Below are positions 35,056-43,875 of a DNA stretch of 64,000 nt, piece by piece (within the stretch, counting starts at the first letter, position 1; each line of letters begins with the position of its first letter). Made by a program: the position numbers and the translations under genes. The DNA is from Methanosarcina sp. UBA289 (GTDB lineage Archaea; Halobacteriota; Methanosarcinia; Methanosarcinales; Methanosarcinaceae). Location of the stretch: the NCBI GenBank assembly GCA_002496565.1, contig DAKJ01000018.1:774811-838810 (forward strand), given 5' to 3'. Under the pieces are notes generated by a model. The model worked only from the letters and a program-made list of their open reading frames with translations. It was not told the origin of the DNA and did no database searches.

Positions 35056-35468
35056 GGTCTTTTTTGAAAAATATGACTTTTGCTTTCTTTTCTATAAATA
35101 CATGCTCTCTATGAGTCAAAGTGCACTGAGTTCCTCTCCTTTATTTAATTTGTGTAACGCACAAAGTTACACAAAAATTTAGTAATATCCTCAGAGGTAT
35201 TTTCAGTATTCAATAAGATATTCCCAAAAATTTTAACACTTATCCCTAGGCATAGAATTAATAAATTTCTCGAATAAATTTCTCAAAGGCTTCTCATTTG
35301 CTTTTTATCCTTTGGGATTTATAAGACTTCTGTAAACTTCAAATTCCTTTGAACTTAAAACATGTTTTACACAAAAGCTTAAAAAGAGTCAGTTTACCCT
35401 TTTAAGGAAGCAGACAAGAAAGAAAAGTACAAAAGATAAGTTAGTATCAGTAAACTGTCAGATCCATA
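35056..35468. promoter_or_regulatory. Region between thiL and nrdG with a 10-bp inverted repeat
   Basis: TTTGTGTAAC (35149-35158) and GTTACACAAA (35166-35175) form a perfect inverted repeat with a 7-base spacer, upstream of thiL. It could be a dimeric-repressor operator. The rest is AT-rich; T-rich runs on the left end of nrdG may terminate the nrd operon. Confidence 0.45.
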
Positions 35469-36266
35469 TCAGAAGCTGGATTCTCGTACAGAATCAGAGA
35501 TTACTTCTTCTCCACTTTCTTTTGTTCTTATCCTCACGTTTTCCAGAAAACGTTTTGCAACTTTCCCGAGTTCGTACAGTTCTTCCCGTTCTAGAACTCG
35601 GAATTCCCTTAAATTCTCCTGCAAGCTATATTCCGGAATTCCCTGTTGCAATGCATATATAAATCCTTTATTTTTCACATGTTTTGAGATCCAGGCAGCT
35701 ATACTGGCAATCTCTTCCCTGCTTCCGATAAAATCCCTGATTAACGTTGTCCGGAGTTCTAGCTCCAGGCCGCAGGAATCTGCAATCTCAAGCGTTTTTA
35801 TTACAGATGCAGTAATCTGTTCAGGATTCTTTTTCATCGCTTCAGATTCTCCGCATCCCGTAACTTTTCCATAAAGTGCGGAATCATCCGGGGGAGCTTT
35901 TATATCAATAAAAAATTTATCAACCAGCTTTCGTTTAACCAATTCGCTTGCCATTTCAGGGTAACAGCCGTTTGTATGAACCCCAATTGCAAGCCCTATT
36001 TCTCTTGCAAATTCCGCAAGAGGAATAATTGCTTCCTGCATAAGAGGTTCTCCTCCTGAAAATACAACTGCACTTACAAAGGGCCTCGATTCTTTAATCT
36101 GCTCTTCCACAAACTCCAGTTCTACAGAGTTAAATCCCTGGATGTAGGGATGGTTCTGGCAGTAGGGGCAGCGAAGGGGGCATCCCCGAAAAAAGATAGT
36201 AATTACGGCTTTCCCTCTCCAGTCCACGGTCGAGAGCGAGACAGTGCCTGCGTAGTTTACTTTCAT
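35469..36266 (-). CDS. nrdG: Anaerobic ribonucleotide reductase activating protein
   Basis: Radical SAM activase that installs the glycyl radical in NrdD. The 265-residue protein has the cluster motif CPLRCPYC (FFRGCPLRCPYCQNHPYI), SGGEPLMQE, VHTNGCYPEMA and IDIKAPPD. It is longer than bacterial NrdG (about 155), as in the archaeal group with a full C-terminal half. It lies 49 bp after nrdD in the nrdH-nrdD-nrdG operon. Confidence 0.93.
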   Translation of the reverse strand: MKVNYAGTVSLSTVDWRGKAVITIFFRGCPLRCPYCQNHPYIQGFNSVELEFVEEQIKESRPFVSAVVFSGGEPLMQEAIIPLAEFAREIGLAIGVHTNGCYPEMASELVKRKLVDKFFIDIKAPPDDSALYGKVTGCGESEAMKKNPEQITASVIKTLEIADSCGLELELRTTLIRDFIGSREEIASIAAWISKHVKNKGFIYALQQGIPEYSLQENLREFRVLEREELYELGKVAKRFLENVRIRTKESGEEVISDSVRESSF

Positions 36267-36315
36267 AGCCTACCGTTTCTCACATTTTTCATATTTAAAA
36301 AGGATTAAGGGACTC

Positions 36316-38700
36316 TTACCTGAGTTCCCTTGTGCTGTATCGCTTTCTGTCCAGAAGTTCCTGGCGTTTGCCTTTGTTCCAGCCTTCAACCGACTGAAGA
36401 TATCCTGTAATCCTTGAGAGATGCTGCACATTTTCAGACCTACACTTCGGGCATCTATCCAGCAATCCATCGGCTACATATCCTTCGTCGGTGCATACGG
36501 TCATATCCTTGGTAAAGGCAAAGTAACCTGTCTGGGTATTCTTTGCTATATGCATTGCAAGCTCCTGAAGGCCGTCTGGATCAGGTTTTCCTTCCCCAAG
36601 CCAGATATGCATAATATTTCCACCGTCTACAATTGGGAAGAAGGTATGTTCGTATTTTATCCTTTCAGGCAGAGAGATATCTGCACCAGGTGGAACATGA
36701 GTCCCATTAGTATAGTAGATTGGCAGATCATGCGTCTGATTCAGCTCACGCTTTGCGGTCTCTAAATTCCCTTTAATTGTAAACTCGGCCTTGTCGGCAT
36801 ACTCCTTATGAAGGAGGTCCGAGACTGCAAAGCGTTGGGCAGTCGTTTCCGCAGGCGTTCTTGCAAGAGCAATTTCCATACCGTTTTCCTTTGAAAGCTT
36901 TTGAGCGTGCATTTTCATTTCAAACATAGCCCTGATCGCAAGCTTATATGCAGCAGGAGATTCGTGGATCTGGTAGCCTGTATGGTACTGAACCATTTCA
37001 TTGATTCCTACCACTCCTATAGTATACACAAGGCTTTCGAAATCCACAGCAATTGCTCCTTTTTCCCCTGTATTCGGATCTTTTGGGCACTGGGCTGCAA
37101 AGGGAATCCTATTTTTCTTAATCAGACTGTTCATCCATTTTCGCTTGATCTTGAAAACTTCCACACCCTTGTTCATCAGGGTTTTGAGTTCATTGAAAAG
37201 TTTTTCGTCATCGTGTTCAGCCCTGTATGCCGCCCTTGGACAGTTTAAAGACAGGACCATCCATGAGCCCATTGAAAAATGTTTTCCGTTCCTGAAATGA
37301 AGTTTGTCGTCGAATTCTTTATCATCTGTAGGGTTTGCAGAAAACTGATACGCACAGCATTGATAACATGAAATTCCTTCTCCTGCACCCCTGTACTCCG
37401 GGAGCTGATTATCAAAGTAAGGAGTCCCGAATTTGGCAGCCAGCTCGAAGGTCATCCTATACAGATCTTTGTAAGTCGGAATCTCAGGATGAACCCTGTT
37501 GAATTCTTCGTCTTCTTCCATAAAGTCAGGTTCAATGGAAATTTCAGGTTTGGGGAAGCTAAAAGGTTTGCCCCAGGCATCTCCCTCAAGCATGACATCC
37601 ATAAGCGCCTTAAATCCGAGGCGAACCTCTTTTTCAAATTCTCTGTAGGTCTTGAGTGGAGCCTGCTTGCCGTCCCAAACCTTACCCATAGCAACAATAG
37701 GAATATTTCTCCAGAGCTTCGGAACTCCAGGGGAAAGCTGCACAGATGAAAAGACAGTCTGTCCGCCTCTTGCGCACATCATCTGCATCATTTCATAGAC
37801 GAACATCTGCATAAGCTGTCTGATCTCGGTTTCAGACTTACCTTCCAAATAGGGAGCCATAAAAGTCAGGAAATTGTAAAAACCCTGTCCGCCTGCAAAA
37901 TTGGTCTGAGCCGAGCCCATAGCTTTTACAGCATGAAGGAAAGCTACCTCAGCATTTTTTGCGGGTTTTGCTACGCTTGACTGGGTTCCAACTCCATCGG
38001 GCATGAGACCATAGTAGAAAAAGTAACGAAGATCCCAATCCTGGCAAAAAGGCCTTGTGCCCATATATTCAAGGTCATGTATATGGAAATCCCCATTAAG
38101 GTGAAGGTCGGCAAGCTCTTTTGGCATGAGAAGGAGATTTTGCTCCTTGGACATTTTGTCGGCTTTCCTTTTATGTGAGGTTTCCGCGTTGTTCAACTGG
38201 TTTGCATTATCATTTGCCTCAAAGCCGTATCCGGTATCAATTTCATATGCATCGTAGACCGAAGCCCCAACCCTGGTCATGATGTTTCTCCATTCAACAT
38301 GCCCCCTGTCAAGCAGAATATTGTTTACGATTTCCCGGATAAGTGGGCCTGAGAGAAACTTGAGATTCATCTTTTTAATTATCTTTTCTGCTTCCCTTGC
38401 AATCTCAATTGCTTCCTCTTTTGTAATTGAGGGTTTATTGTAGAAGATTTCGCTTAATTTAGTTTCCTTAAGGAGTTGGTTTACAATGATGTTCCTATCC
38501 CAGTTAAGAATGAAACCATCTGTTGTCCTTACCCTGGGTAGAGGGGAGACGGACAGCCCATCAAGGGTTTTTTGCACTGGCTGGTTGTCAGATAACTGGT
38601 CATCTTTTGGGAAAGAAGAGGCGGACAACTCTTCAAGTGTCTTTTGAGCTGACTGGTTGTCAGATAACTGGTCGTCGGGTAAGAGAATCTCGGCTGTCAT
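36316..38700 (-). CDS. nrdD: Class III anaerobic ribonucleoside-triphosphate reductase
   Basis: Oxygen-sensitive glycyl-radical enzyme making dNTPs from NTPs. From the ATG at 38700 it is 794 residues; a TTG at 38739 without a ribosome-binding site is rejected. The first ~50 residues carry a 24-residue tandem duplication (DDQLSDNQ...QKTL) not belonging to the enzyme core. Then come an ATP-cone (VRTTDGFILNWDRNIIVNQL), the catalytic barrel with CYQCCAYQFSANP, and the C-terminal zinc and glycyl-radical segment ending RITGYLQSVEGW. Only three cysteines are seen at the zinc site (C-T-D-E then CPKC). The Methanosarcina enzyme is known to take electrons from an NrdH redoxin. Confidence 0.94.
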   Translation of the reverse strand: MTAEILLPDDQLSDNQSAQKTLEELSASSFPKDDQLSDNQPVQKTLDGLSVSPLPRVRTTDGFILNWDRNIIVNQLLKETKLSEIFYNKPSITKEEAIEIAREAEKIIKKMNLKFLSGPLIREIVNNILLDRGHVEWRNIMTRVGASVYDAYEIDTGYGFEANDNANQLNNAETSHKRKADKMSKEQNLLLMPKELADLHLNGDFHIHDLEYMGTRPFCQDWDLRYFFYYGLMPDGVGTQSSVAKPAKNAEVAFLHAVKAMGSAQTNFAGGQGFYNFLTFMAPYLEGKSETEIRQLMQMFVYEMMQMMCARGGQTVFSSVQLSPGVPKLWRNIPIVAMGKVWDGKQAPLKTYREFEKEVRLGFKALMDVMLEGDAWGKPFSFPKPEISIEPDFMEEDEEFNRVHPEIPTYKDLYRMTFELAAKFGTPYFDNQLPEYRGAGEGISCYQCCAYQFSANPTDDKEFDDKLHFRNGKHFSMGSWMVLSLNCPRAAYRAEHDDEKLFNELKTLMNKGVEVFKIKRKWMNSLIKKNRIPFAAQCPKDPNTGEKGAIAVDFESLVYTIGVVGINEMVQYHTGYQIHESPAAYKLAIRAMFEMKMHAQKLSKENGMEIALARTPAETTAQRFAVSDLLHKEYADKAEFTIKGNLETAKRELNQTHDLPIYYTNGTHVPPGADISLPERIKYEHTFFPIVDGGNIMHIWLGEGKPDPDGLQELAMHIAKNTQTGYFAFTKDMTVCTDEGYVADGLLDRCPKCRSENVQHLSRITGYLQSVEGWNKGKRQELLDRKRYSTRELR
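38581..38673. repeat. 72-bp tandem duplication in the nrdD 5' end
   Basis: CTGGTTGTCAGATAACTGGT recurs at 38581 and 38653, a 72-bp period equal to 24 codons. The neighbouring bases are similar but diverged. Confidence 0.8.
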
Positions 38701-38790
38701 TTTCTCATCTTCAGTAGCTGTTTTAATAATGAAATTCAATAGCGGAATTTGCAGAAATATTCAATTTATTTTAATTTCAGATCTCTTTTA

Positions 38791-39042
38791 TCACAGGATT
38801 TCCTGGATTTTTTCAGGGTTTACTTCTCCCCCAATGAAAAGCTCCTCGTGCGTAAGGAATGTATCATTGATCTGTAAAACAGGCGCTGTCACTGTAAAGA
38901 CTCCGTTGAAACGCAGTTCCGTTAGGGCCTCGGGAGTAGACATATCTGCTACCTCAAAAGCAATTGAGTGTGCTTCTAGGAAATTTTTTAATTTACTGCA
39001 TTTCGGACATCGTTCCGTTGTATATATGATTATTTTTGCCAT
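38791..39042 (-). CDS. nrdH: Glutaredoxin-like redoxin for ribonucleotide reductase
   Basis: An 83-residue thioredoxin-fold protein with the redox motif CPKC in TTERCPKCSKLKNFL, the cis-Pro in TAPVLQIND and a C-terminal GGEVNPEKI. It is the first gene of the nrdHDG operon. In Methanosarcina barkeri such a redoxin, reduced by a ferredoxin-disulfide reductase, delivers electrons to class III reductase, so this is most likely the physiological reductant of the downstream NrdD. Confidence 0.88.
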   Translation of the reverse strand: MAKIIIYTTERCPKCSKLKNFLEAHSIAFEVADMSTPEALTELRFNGVFTVTAPVLQINDTFLTHEELFIGGEVNPEKIQEIL

Positions 39043-39790
39043 GCTTTACGTCCCTCTGATTTTACTCTAATTCTTAATCTGATTTTTAGTTGCCGTTTCT
39101 TGCTCGGGTCTTGTTTCTTTCTTACATATTTTGTTTTTCTATAGTGTTTGCAGAGTGAGCGCGCAGGTGCAAAGCGCGTTAAGCAATAAAACAAAACCCC
39201 ACATGGGTTACCATTCCTCAGCTAACCCTTATAGTCCCTATAAATATGTATTTTCATGTATCAGTCAGCAATATCGGAAAAGGGTACAGCTTCTTAAAAG
39301 GTTCCCCCAGGATATCTTTTTTCATTCTATTGAGTGAAATTACCTTTATTTTCAGGTAAATATTCTAAATGCTATGTCGCTTAATAATCGTTTTTCAGCC
39401 CAAGTTTGGATACAGTAACATCTTTGTTTTGTATACAAAGATTCACTCTTTGTTACCAAGTCTGGTAATAAATTTGAGGATTCCTGTTTTTGAAATACTG
39501 CCTTATTTTGGTAAACAATTTCAAGCACAGAAGGCTTTAAAGGACATCTGCAGCCTATTTGCCAGGTACAGGTACGGCTAAGATCTATAAGGAATTATTC
39601 CTCGAAACCGTGAAAAATATCACAAAAAGACAATTTTCTTTTTGTCTCTACTTTTGTGAAATTTTTCTTTTTCTCATGGCTGGGAATCCGTACCTGAGCA
39701 TTTCTTTTATATCAACTTTGTCTTTTTTATTCCGTTTAGAAATCTTTAATATTCCTGAAAAGGTTGAGGATTACAAAAAAACGTTATATC
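39043..39790. other. Gap between nrdH and radB
   Basis: About 750 bp without a credible gene. It holds a GC-rich stem, CGCGC with GCGCG near 39159-39179, and a 6-bp inverted repeat, GGGTTA with TAACCC, near 39205-39230. The nrdH promoter must be on the left (minus strand) and the radB promoter on the right (plus). Confidence 0.4.
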
Positions 39791-40504
39791 ATGGGGCCAG
39801 TTATATGTATCAAGCACAAAAAGAGGTGTCACTTCATAGAAAAACTGTTATCTTCCGGCTGCAAGCCTCTTGACGAACTTCTGGGAGGAGGTTTCGAAAA
39901 AGGGATCGTGACTCAAATCTTCGGACCTGCAGGAACCGGGAAAACAAATATCTGCATCCAGCTTGCAGTGGAATGTGTAAAGCAAGGGCAGAGAGTCATC
40001 TTCATAGATACCGAAGGGCTTTCTCCTACTCGTTTCAAGCAAATCGCAGGGGAGAATGCAAAAGAAATAGCCAGAAGCATCATTATCTATGAACCCCTGA
40101 ATTTTGAAGAACAATATGCGGCCGTAAGAGAGGTGGAGAGAATAGCTAGTGAGAATATAGGTCTCGTAATCCTGGATTCTGCAACTTCATATTACCGGTT
40201 TGAGCTTGAAGACAATGAGACAGGCATGAAAAGCCGCAGAGAACTTGCTAGCCAGATAGGATTTTTGCACGCCCTTGCCCGTAAATATGGTTTTGTTGCA
40301 GTTATAACCAACCAGGTATATTCCGATATTACTTCCGGAGGCGTGCGCCCTCTTGGCGGCAGTTCCCTGGAGCATATCTCAAAGACAATTATCCAGCTTG
40401 AAAAAACTGGAGAAGGAACCAGACGCGCCATTCTGTATAAACATCGATCCTGTCCGGAAGGCTCGAGTGCAGAGTTTAGAATTACAGCCGAAGGGATTCG
40501 CTAA
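39791..40504 (+). CDS. radB: DNA repair and recombination protein RadB
   Basis: Archaeal RecA/Rad51 paralogue that assists RadA in homologous recombination. The coding frame shows Walker A GPAGTGKTN, Walker B LVILDSATSYY, ITNQVYSDI and PLGGSSLEHISKTIIQLEK. It lacks the N-terminal helix-hairpin-helix domain of RadA, as expected. The start is uncertain: first ATG at 39791 gives 237 residues, a TTG at 39764 gives 246, and a strong ribosome-binding site, GAGGTG at 39823-39828, lies 7 bases before an ATA codon at 39836 that would give 222 residues starting where RadB homology starts (IEKLLSSGCKPLDELLGGG). Confidence 0.9.
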   Translation: MGPVICIKHKKRCHFIEKLLSSGCKPLDELLGGGFEKGIVTQIFGPAGTGKTNICIQLAVECVKQGQRVIFIDTEGLSPTRFKQIAGENAKEIARSIIIYEPLNFEEQYAAVREVERIASENIGLVILDSATSYYRFELEDNETGMKSRRELASQIGFLHALARKYGFVAVITNQVYSDITSGGVRPLGGSSLEHISKTIIQLEKTGEGTRRAILYKHRSCPEGSSAEFRITAEGIR

Positions 40505-40597
40505 GCCGAGAAATTCGCTAAGCCAGAAGAATTCCCTAACAGATTAAAATTAGAAAAAGTTCTTAGAAAAGTCCTTGATAATTAAGAAGAAAAACTT

Positions 40598-40640
40598 AAA
40601 ACTCCCGGGAACTTCCGGGGGTTTTAGAATTCCTTTTTAC
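40598..40640. terminator. Bidirectional hairpin terminator
   Basis: AAAACTCCCGG (40598-40608) and CCGGGGGTTTT (40615-40625) form an 11-bp stem with a 6-base loop between the convergent radB and inositol-phosphate synthase genes. Confidence 0.65.
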
Positions 40641-40660
40641 AGGAATCTCTTACCAGAATT

Positions 40661-41761
40661 TTAACGTTCTCTGGTTCCAGATATAAATTCTTCAGTCCGC
40701 CTGTAAGCTTCGTCGTCAGGGTACTGAATTGCCGGATGTTTCATAAAGTAGGAAGCCGGGGAATATAACACTCCTCCTATTCCACGGTCAAGAGCCAGCT
40801 TGCAGCATCGGATAGCATCTATTACCACACCTCCTGAGTTAGGAGAGTCTTCTACAGAAAGCCGGAGTTCAAGATTCATAGGTACATCTCCAAAAAGCTT
40901 GCCTTCCATTCTCAGGAAGCAGATCTTGTTGTCTTTTTGCCAGGCTACGTAATCGCTGGGTCCAATGTGAATATTATCGTCATCAAGCTTTTTGGAAAGC
41001 ACGGACTGAACAGCTTCGGTCTTTGATTCCCGTTTGGAAGCAAGCCTGCTTCTGTTGAGCATATTGAGAAAATCCGTGTTTCCGCCAGTATTTAGCTGGT
41101 ATGTTCTTTCGAGTTTAACGCCTCGCTTTTCGAAAAGATCTGCAAGAATCCTGTGCGTGATGGTAGCTCCAAGTTGAGCTTTGATATCATCACCAATGAT
41201 CGGAATATTCTTTTCCTCAAACTTTTTTGCCCATTCGGGATTGCTTGCGATAAAAACAGGCATATTATTTATAAAAGCCACACCTGCCTCAAGGGCACAC
41301 TCTGCATAAAAACGGACTGCTTCTTCAGAACCTACAGGCAGGTAATTGAGAAGCATCTCGGCACCCGAATTCTTAAGTTCATTCACTATATCTACTTTTG
41401 TGGCTTCTTGTTCCTTGCTAACAACAAAGGTATATTTTTCCCCATAATTCTTCATATGGTCAGAGACCCCGTCAAGGATCTTGCCCATTTTAACCTTCAC
41501 ACCTGTGGATGAAATATCAGGACAAAAAACCGCTGTGCAGTTCGGGGGAGCAAAGATTGCCTTGGAAACATCTTCTCCTACCTTCCTGGCATCAATGTCA
41601 AAGGCAGCAACGACTTCGATATCGCCGGGCTTATACCCTCCAATTTCTCTGTGCATCAGTCCTATGGGCTCTTTATCTTCGACTTTATAGTACTCAATGC
41701 CCTGTATCAAAGAACTTGCACAGTTCCCGATTCCTGCAATTGCTATTTTTATTTTTGTCAT
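40661..41761 (-). CDS. myo-Inositol-1-phosphate synthase family protein
   Basis: NAD-dependent isomerase converting glucose 6-phosphate to inositol 3-phosphate, the precursor of archaeal inositol phospholipids. The 366 residues have an N-terminal Rossmann motif (IAIAGIGNCASSLIQGIEYY), EVVAAFDIDARKVG, LLNYLPVGSEEA, NNMPVFIA and GDDIKAQLGATITHR, with NTGGNTDFLNM in the catalytic domain. Length is typical for the short archaeal form. Monocistronic; a 27-bp tandem repeat lies 50-100 bp upstream (41812-41864). Confidence 0.92.
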   Translation of the reverse strand: MTKIKIAIAGIGNCASSLIQGIEYYKVEDKEPIGLMHREIGGYKPGDIEVVAAFDIDARKVGEDVSKAIFAPPNCTAVFCPDISSTGVKVKMGKILDGVSDHMKNYGEKYTFVVSKEQEATKVDIVNELKNSGAEMLLNYLPVGSEEAVRFYAECALEAGVAFINNMPVFIASNPEWAKKFEEKNIPIIGDDIKAQLGATITHRILADLFEKRGVKLERTYQLNTGGNTDFLNMLNRSRLASKRESKTEAVQSVLSKKLDDDNIHIGPSDYVAWQKDNKICFLRMEGKLFGDVPMNLELRLSVEDSPNSGGVVIDAIRCCKLALDRGIGGVLYSPASYFMKHPAIQYPDDEAYRRTEEFISGTRER

Positions 41762-42352
41762 AGGCGCTTACTCTCCGATGAATACCCGGATTATCATAAA
41801 CCGCATTAATGAAATGACATATCTTTTACAATTAAATAAAATGACATATCTTTTACGATTAAATGAAATCTAAAGATTCAAGGATTTACGGATTCAATGT
41901 TCCTGAAGTTTAAGAATTTATTTTCTGAAATTACGACTTCTTGTATTGCAGCTATGAATTTTAAACCTTCTCCTATTTGTTCTGTTACCCTATAAATCTA
42001 TTATATCTAAATTTGCGTCATTGGGAAAAGAGACTGCATTTGTTTAAATCCTAATATGTGTTATCTGTTTTTTTAAATATAATTTTATTTTGAGGAATGG
42101 TTGCAGGAATCTTTATTAGCTACAATTTTCCAGCAACTATGGCGTTTAGTGATAAACGCCTTTAACACAATTTCGTTTTGATTAATATAAGATTAATATA
42201 ATTAATTTTAAGTCTTTAAGGTTGCACGGATAATACAAAGAAGAAAAGATAACGAGTCTGAGAGTTGAATAGGTTTTTATCTGATGGACAGCTTGAAAGA
42301 AAAGCCGGAATTTCTCCGGTACAACTTGATGCTTACATTGGAAAGTGATCTA
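41762..42352. other. Divergent region with a 27-bp tandem repeat
   Basis: AAATGACATATCTTTTAC and following bases occur at 41812-41837 and 41839-41864, one mismatch in 26 bases. It lies in the inositol-phosphate synthase promoter region. The rest is AT-rich with no gene. Confidence 0.5.
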
Positions 42353-43372
42353 ATGAGGACAATTGACTGGAAGGAAGAGTCCAACTCCGTGGTGCTGGTA
42401 GACCAGACCCTGCTCCCGAAAGAATACAGGATAATTGAATGCAAAACCCTGAGTTCTCTGTGTGAGGCTATAAAATCTCTCCGGATAAGAGGTGCCCCTG
42501 CTCTCGGTGCAGCAGGAGGTTTCGGGATTGCCCTTGCAGCTTTCCTGAGTGGGGCCAGAGATATTGAAACAATGACAAGAGATCTAGAGATTGCGGGAAA
42601 AACCCTTAAGTCAACTCGCCCGACTGCAGTAAATCTTAGCTGGGGCGTGGACAGGGTTCTAAGAGCAATTTCGGATGCCTTTGATGTTCAGGGAGTCAGG
42701 GACATTGCCCTTCAGGAAGCCAGGGATATCGCGGAAGAAGATATAGCCACAAACAAGCGAATAGGCAAATTCGGGGCAAAATTCCTGAAGGATGGAGATA
42801 CCGTACTCACACACTGTAATACAGGTAGGCTAGCCTGTGTGGACTGGGGTACAGCTCTTGGAGTTGTGCGTTCGGCTATTGCTGAAGGCAAAGAGATCAA
42901 GGTTATTGCTTGTGAAACCAGGCCGTTGAACCAGGGAAGCAGGATCACTACATGGGAGCTGATGCAGGACAAGATTCCAGTAACCCTTATTTCGGATTCA
43001 ATGGCTGGGTGGGTAATGCAGCAGGGACTTGTAGACAGTGTGCTTGTAGGAGCTGACAGGATCACACAGGATGTCATTTTCAACAAAATAGGCACATATT
43101 CTCTCTCTATTCTTGCAAAAGAGCATGAAATTCCCTTCTATGTAGCAGCTCCAGTCTCTACTTTCGATTTTAATGGTTGGGAAGGCAGTGTAAAGATCGA
43201 GATGCGAAACCCGGATGAATTGCGCTTTTTCGGGTCTGAGCAGCTTGCCCCAAAAGACGTGGAGGTTTACAATCCTGCTTTTGACGCAACTCCTATGGAA
43301 AACGTAAATGCAATAATTACTGAGAAAGGAGTATTTTACCCGCCCTTCCTGCTGGACGAAGTATTTGTTTGA
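42353..43372 (+). CDS. MtnA-family sugar-phosphate isomerase
   Basis: Member of the eIF2B/MtnA family: S-methyl-5-thioribose-1-phosphate isomerase or the related ribose-1,5-bisphosphate isomerase. The 339 residues show IRGAPALGAAGG, THCNTGRLACV with the catalytic Cys region, CETRPLNQG, ISDSMAGW and VGADRI with the catalytic Asp. The GAPA motif favours the MtnA branch. The ATG at 42353 (MRTIDWKEE) after GGAAAGTGAT matches the family start; an upstream ATG at 42284 would add 23 unconserved residues. It would serve methylthioadenosine salvage or nucleoside breakdown. Confidence 0.88.
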   Translation: MRTIDWKEESNSVVLVDQTLLPKEYRIIECKTLSSLCEAIKSLRIRGAPALGAAGGFGIALAAFLSGARDIETMTRDLEIAGKTLKSTRPTAVNLSWGVDRVLRAISDAFDVQGVRDIALQEARDIAEEDIATNKRIGKFGAKFLKDGDTVLTHCNTGRLACVDWGTALGVVRSAIAEGKEIKVIACETRPLNQGSRITTWELMQDKIPVTLISDSMAGWVMQQGLVDSVLVGADRITQDVIFNKIGTYSLSILAKEHEIPFYVAAPVSTFDFNGWEGSVKIEMRNPDELRFFGSEQLAPKDVEVYNPAFDATPMENVNAIITEKGVFYPPFLLDEVFV

Positions 43373-43682
43373 GAATTGTCCGCTTCAAGAGCGTGACGAG
43401 TTTCCTTCAACTTTTCTGAGTCTCAGCTATATAAGAAATTTCTCTGCTGGGTTTATATATCAGAACTGTAAATTATGTGGTAATTACCAAATTTAACAGG
43501 AAATTTAACAGTTACTTAGTTATTTAGCAATATTAAGTGGCTATTTAATATTTATGTTAAATTTTCTAATTTTCAATTGTTAATTTCCAGGTAATCTTTA
43601 ATTATGCCAGAAAATCTATTAAAGGCAAATACAGGCAATGAAATTTATATTTTAATTAATGCATTCACACAGGTGTTCACAC
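43373..43682. other. AT-rich intergenic region before Sec61-beta
   Basis: Contains a TATA-like GGTTTATATATCAG near 43449-43462 and simple A/T runs (TTTAACAG and TTTAGC-type short repeats). No gene is seen. Confidence 0.4.
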
Positions 43683-43850
43683 ATGGCTAAAAAATCAGGT
43701 TCCGGGCTCCAGTCTTCTGCAGGGCTAATGCGCTACTATGAAGCAGATAAAAATGCAGTTCATATCCAGCCCAAGACAGTGCTGATTGTCGGTGCCATTA
43801 CTGGCATAGCAGTATTATTTCTAAGTGCTGTAAACGGTTTCTGGCCGTAA
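43683..43850 (+). CDS. secG: Preprotein translocase subunit SecG/Sec61-beta
   Basis: A 55-residue single-span subunit of the archaeal SecYEG channel. It has the family core GLQSSAGLMRYYEADKNAV followed by one transmembrane helix (VLIVGAITGIAVLFLSAV). AGGTG six bases before the ATG at 43683 decides the start over the upstream ATG at 43659. It is followed 25 bp later by the hydrolase gene on the same strand. Confidence 0.92.
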   Translation: MAKKSGSGLQSSAGLMRYYEADKNAVHIQPKTVLIVGAITGIAVLFLSAVNGFWP

Positions 43851-43875
43851 TCATAATTTTTTCGGCAGGGTTCCC

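Noticed and set aside
39131..39873. Three small plus-strand frames between nrdH and radB
   Set aside because: None has a ribosome-binding site or coherent protein character; they overlap AT-rich noncoding DNA and the radB start.
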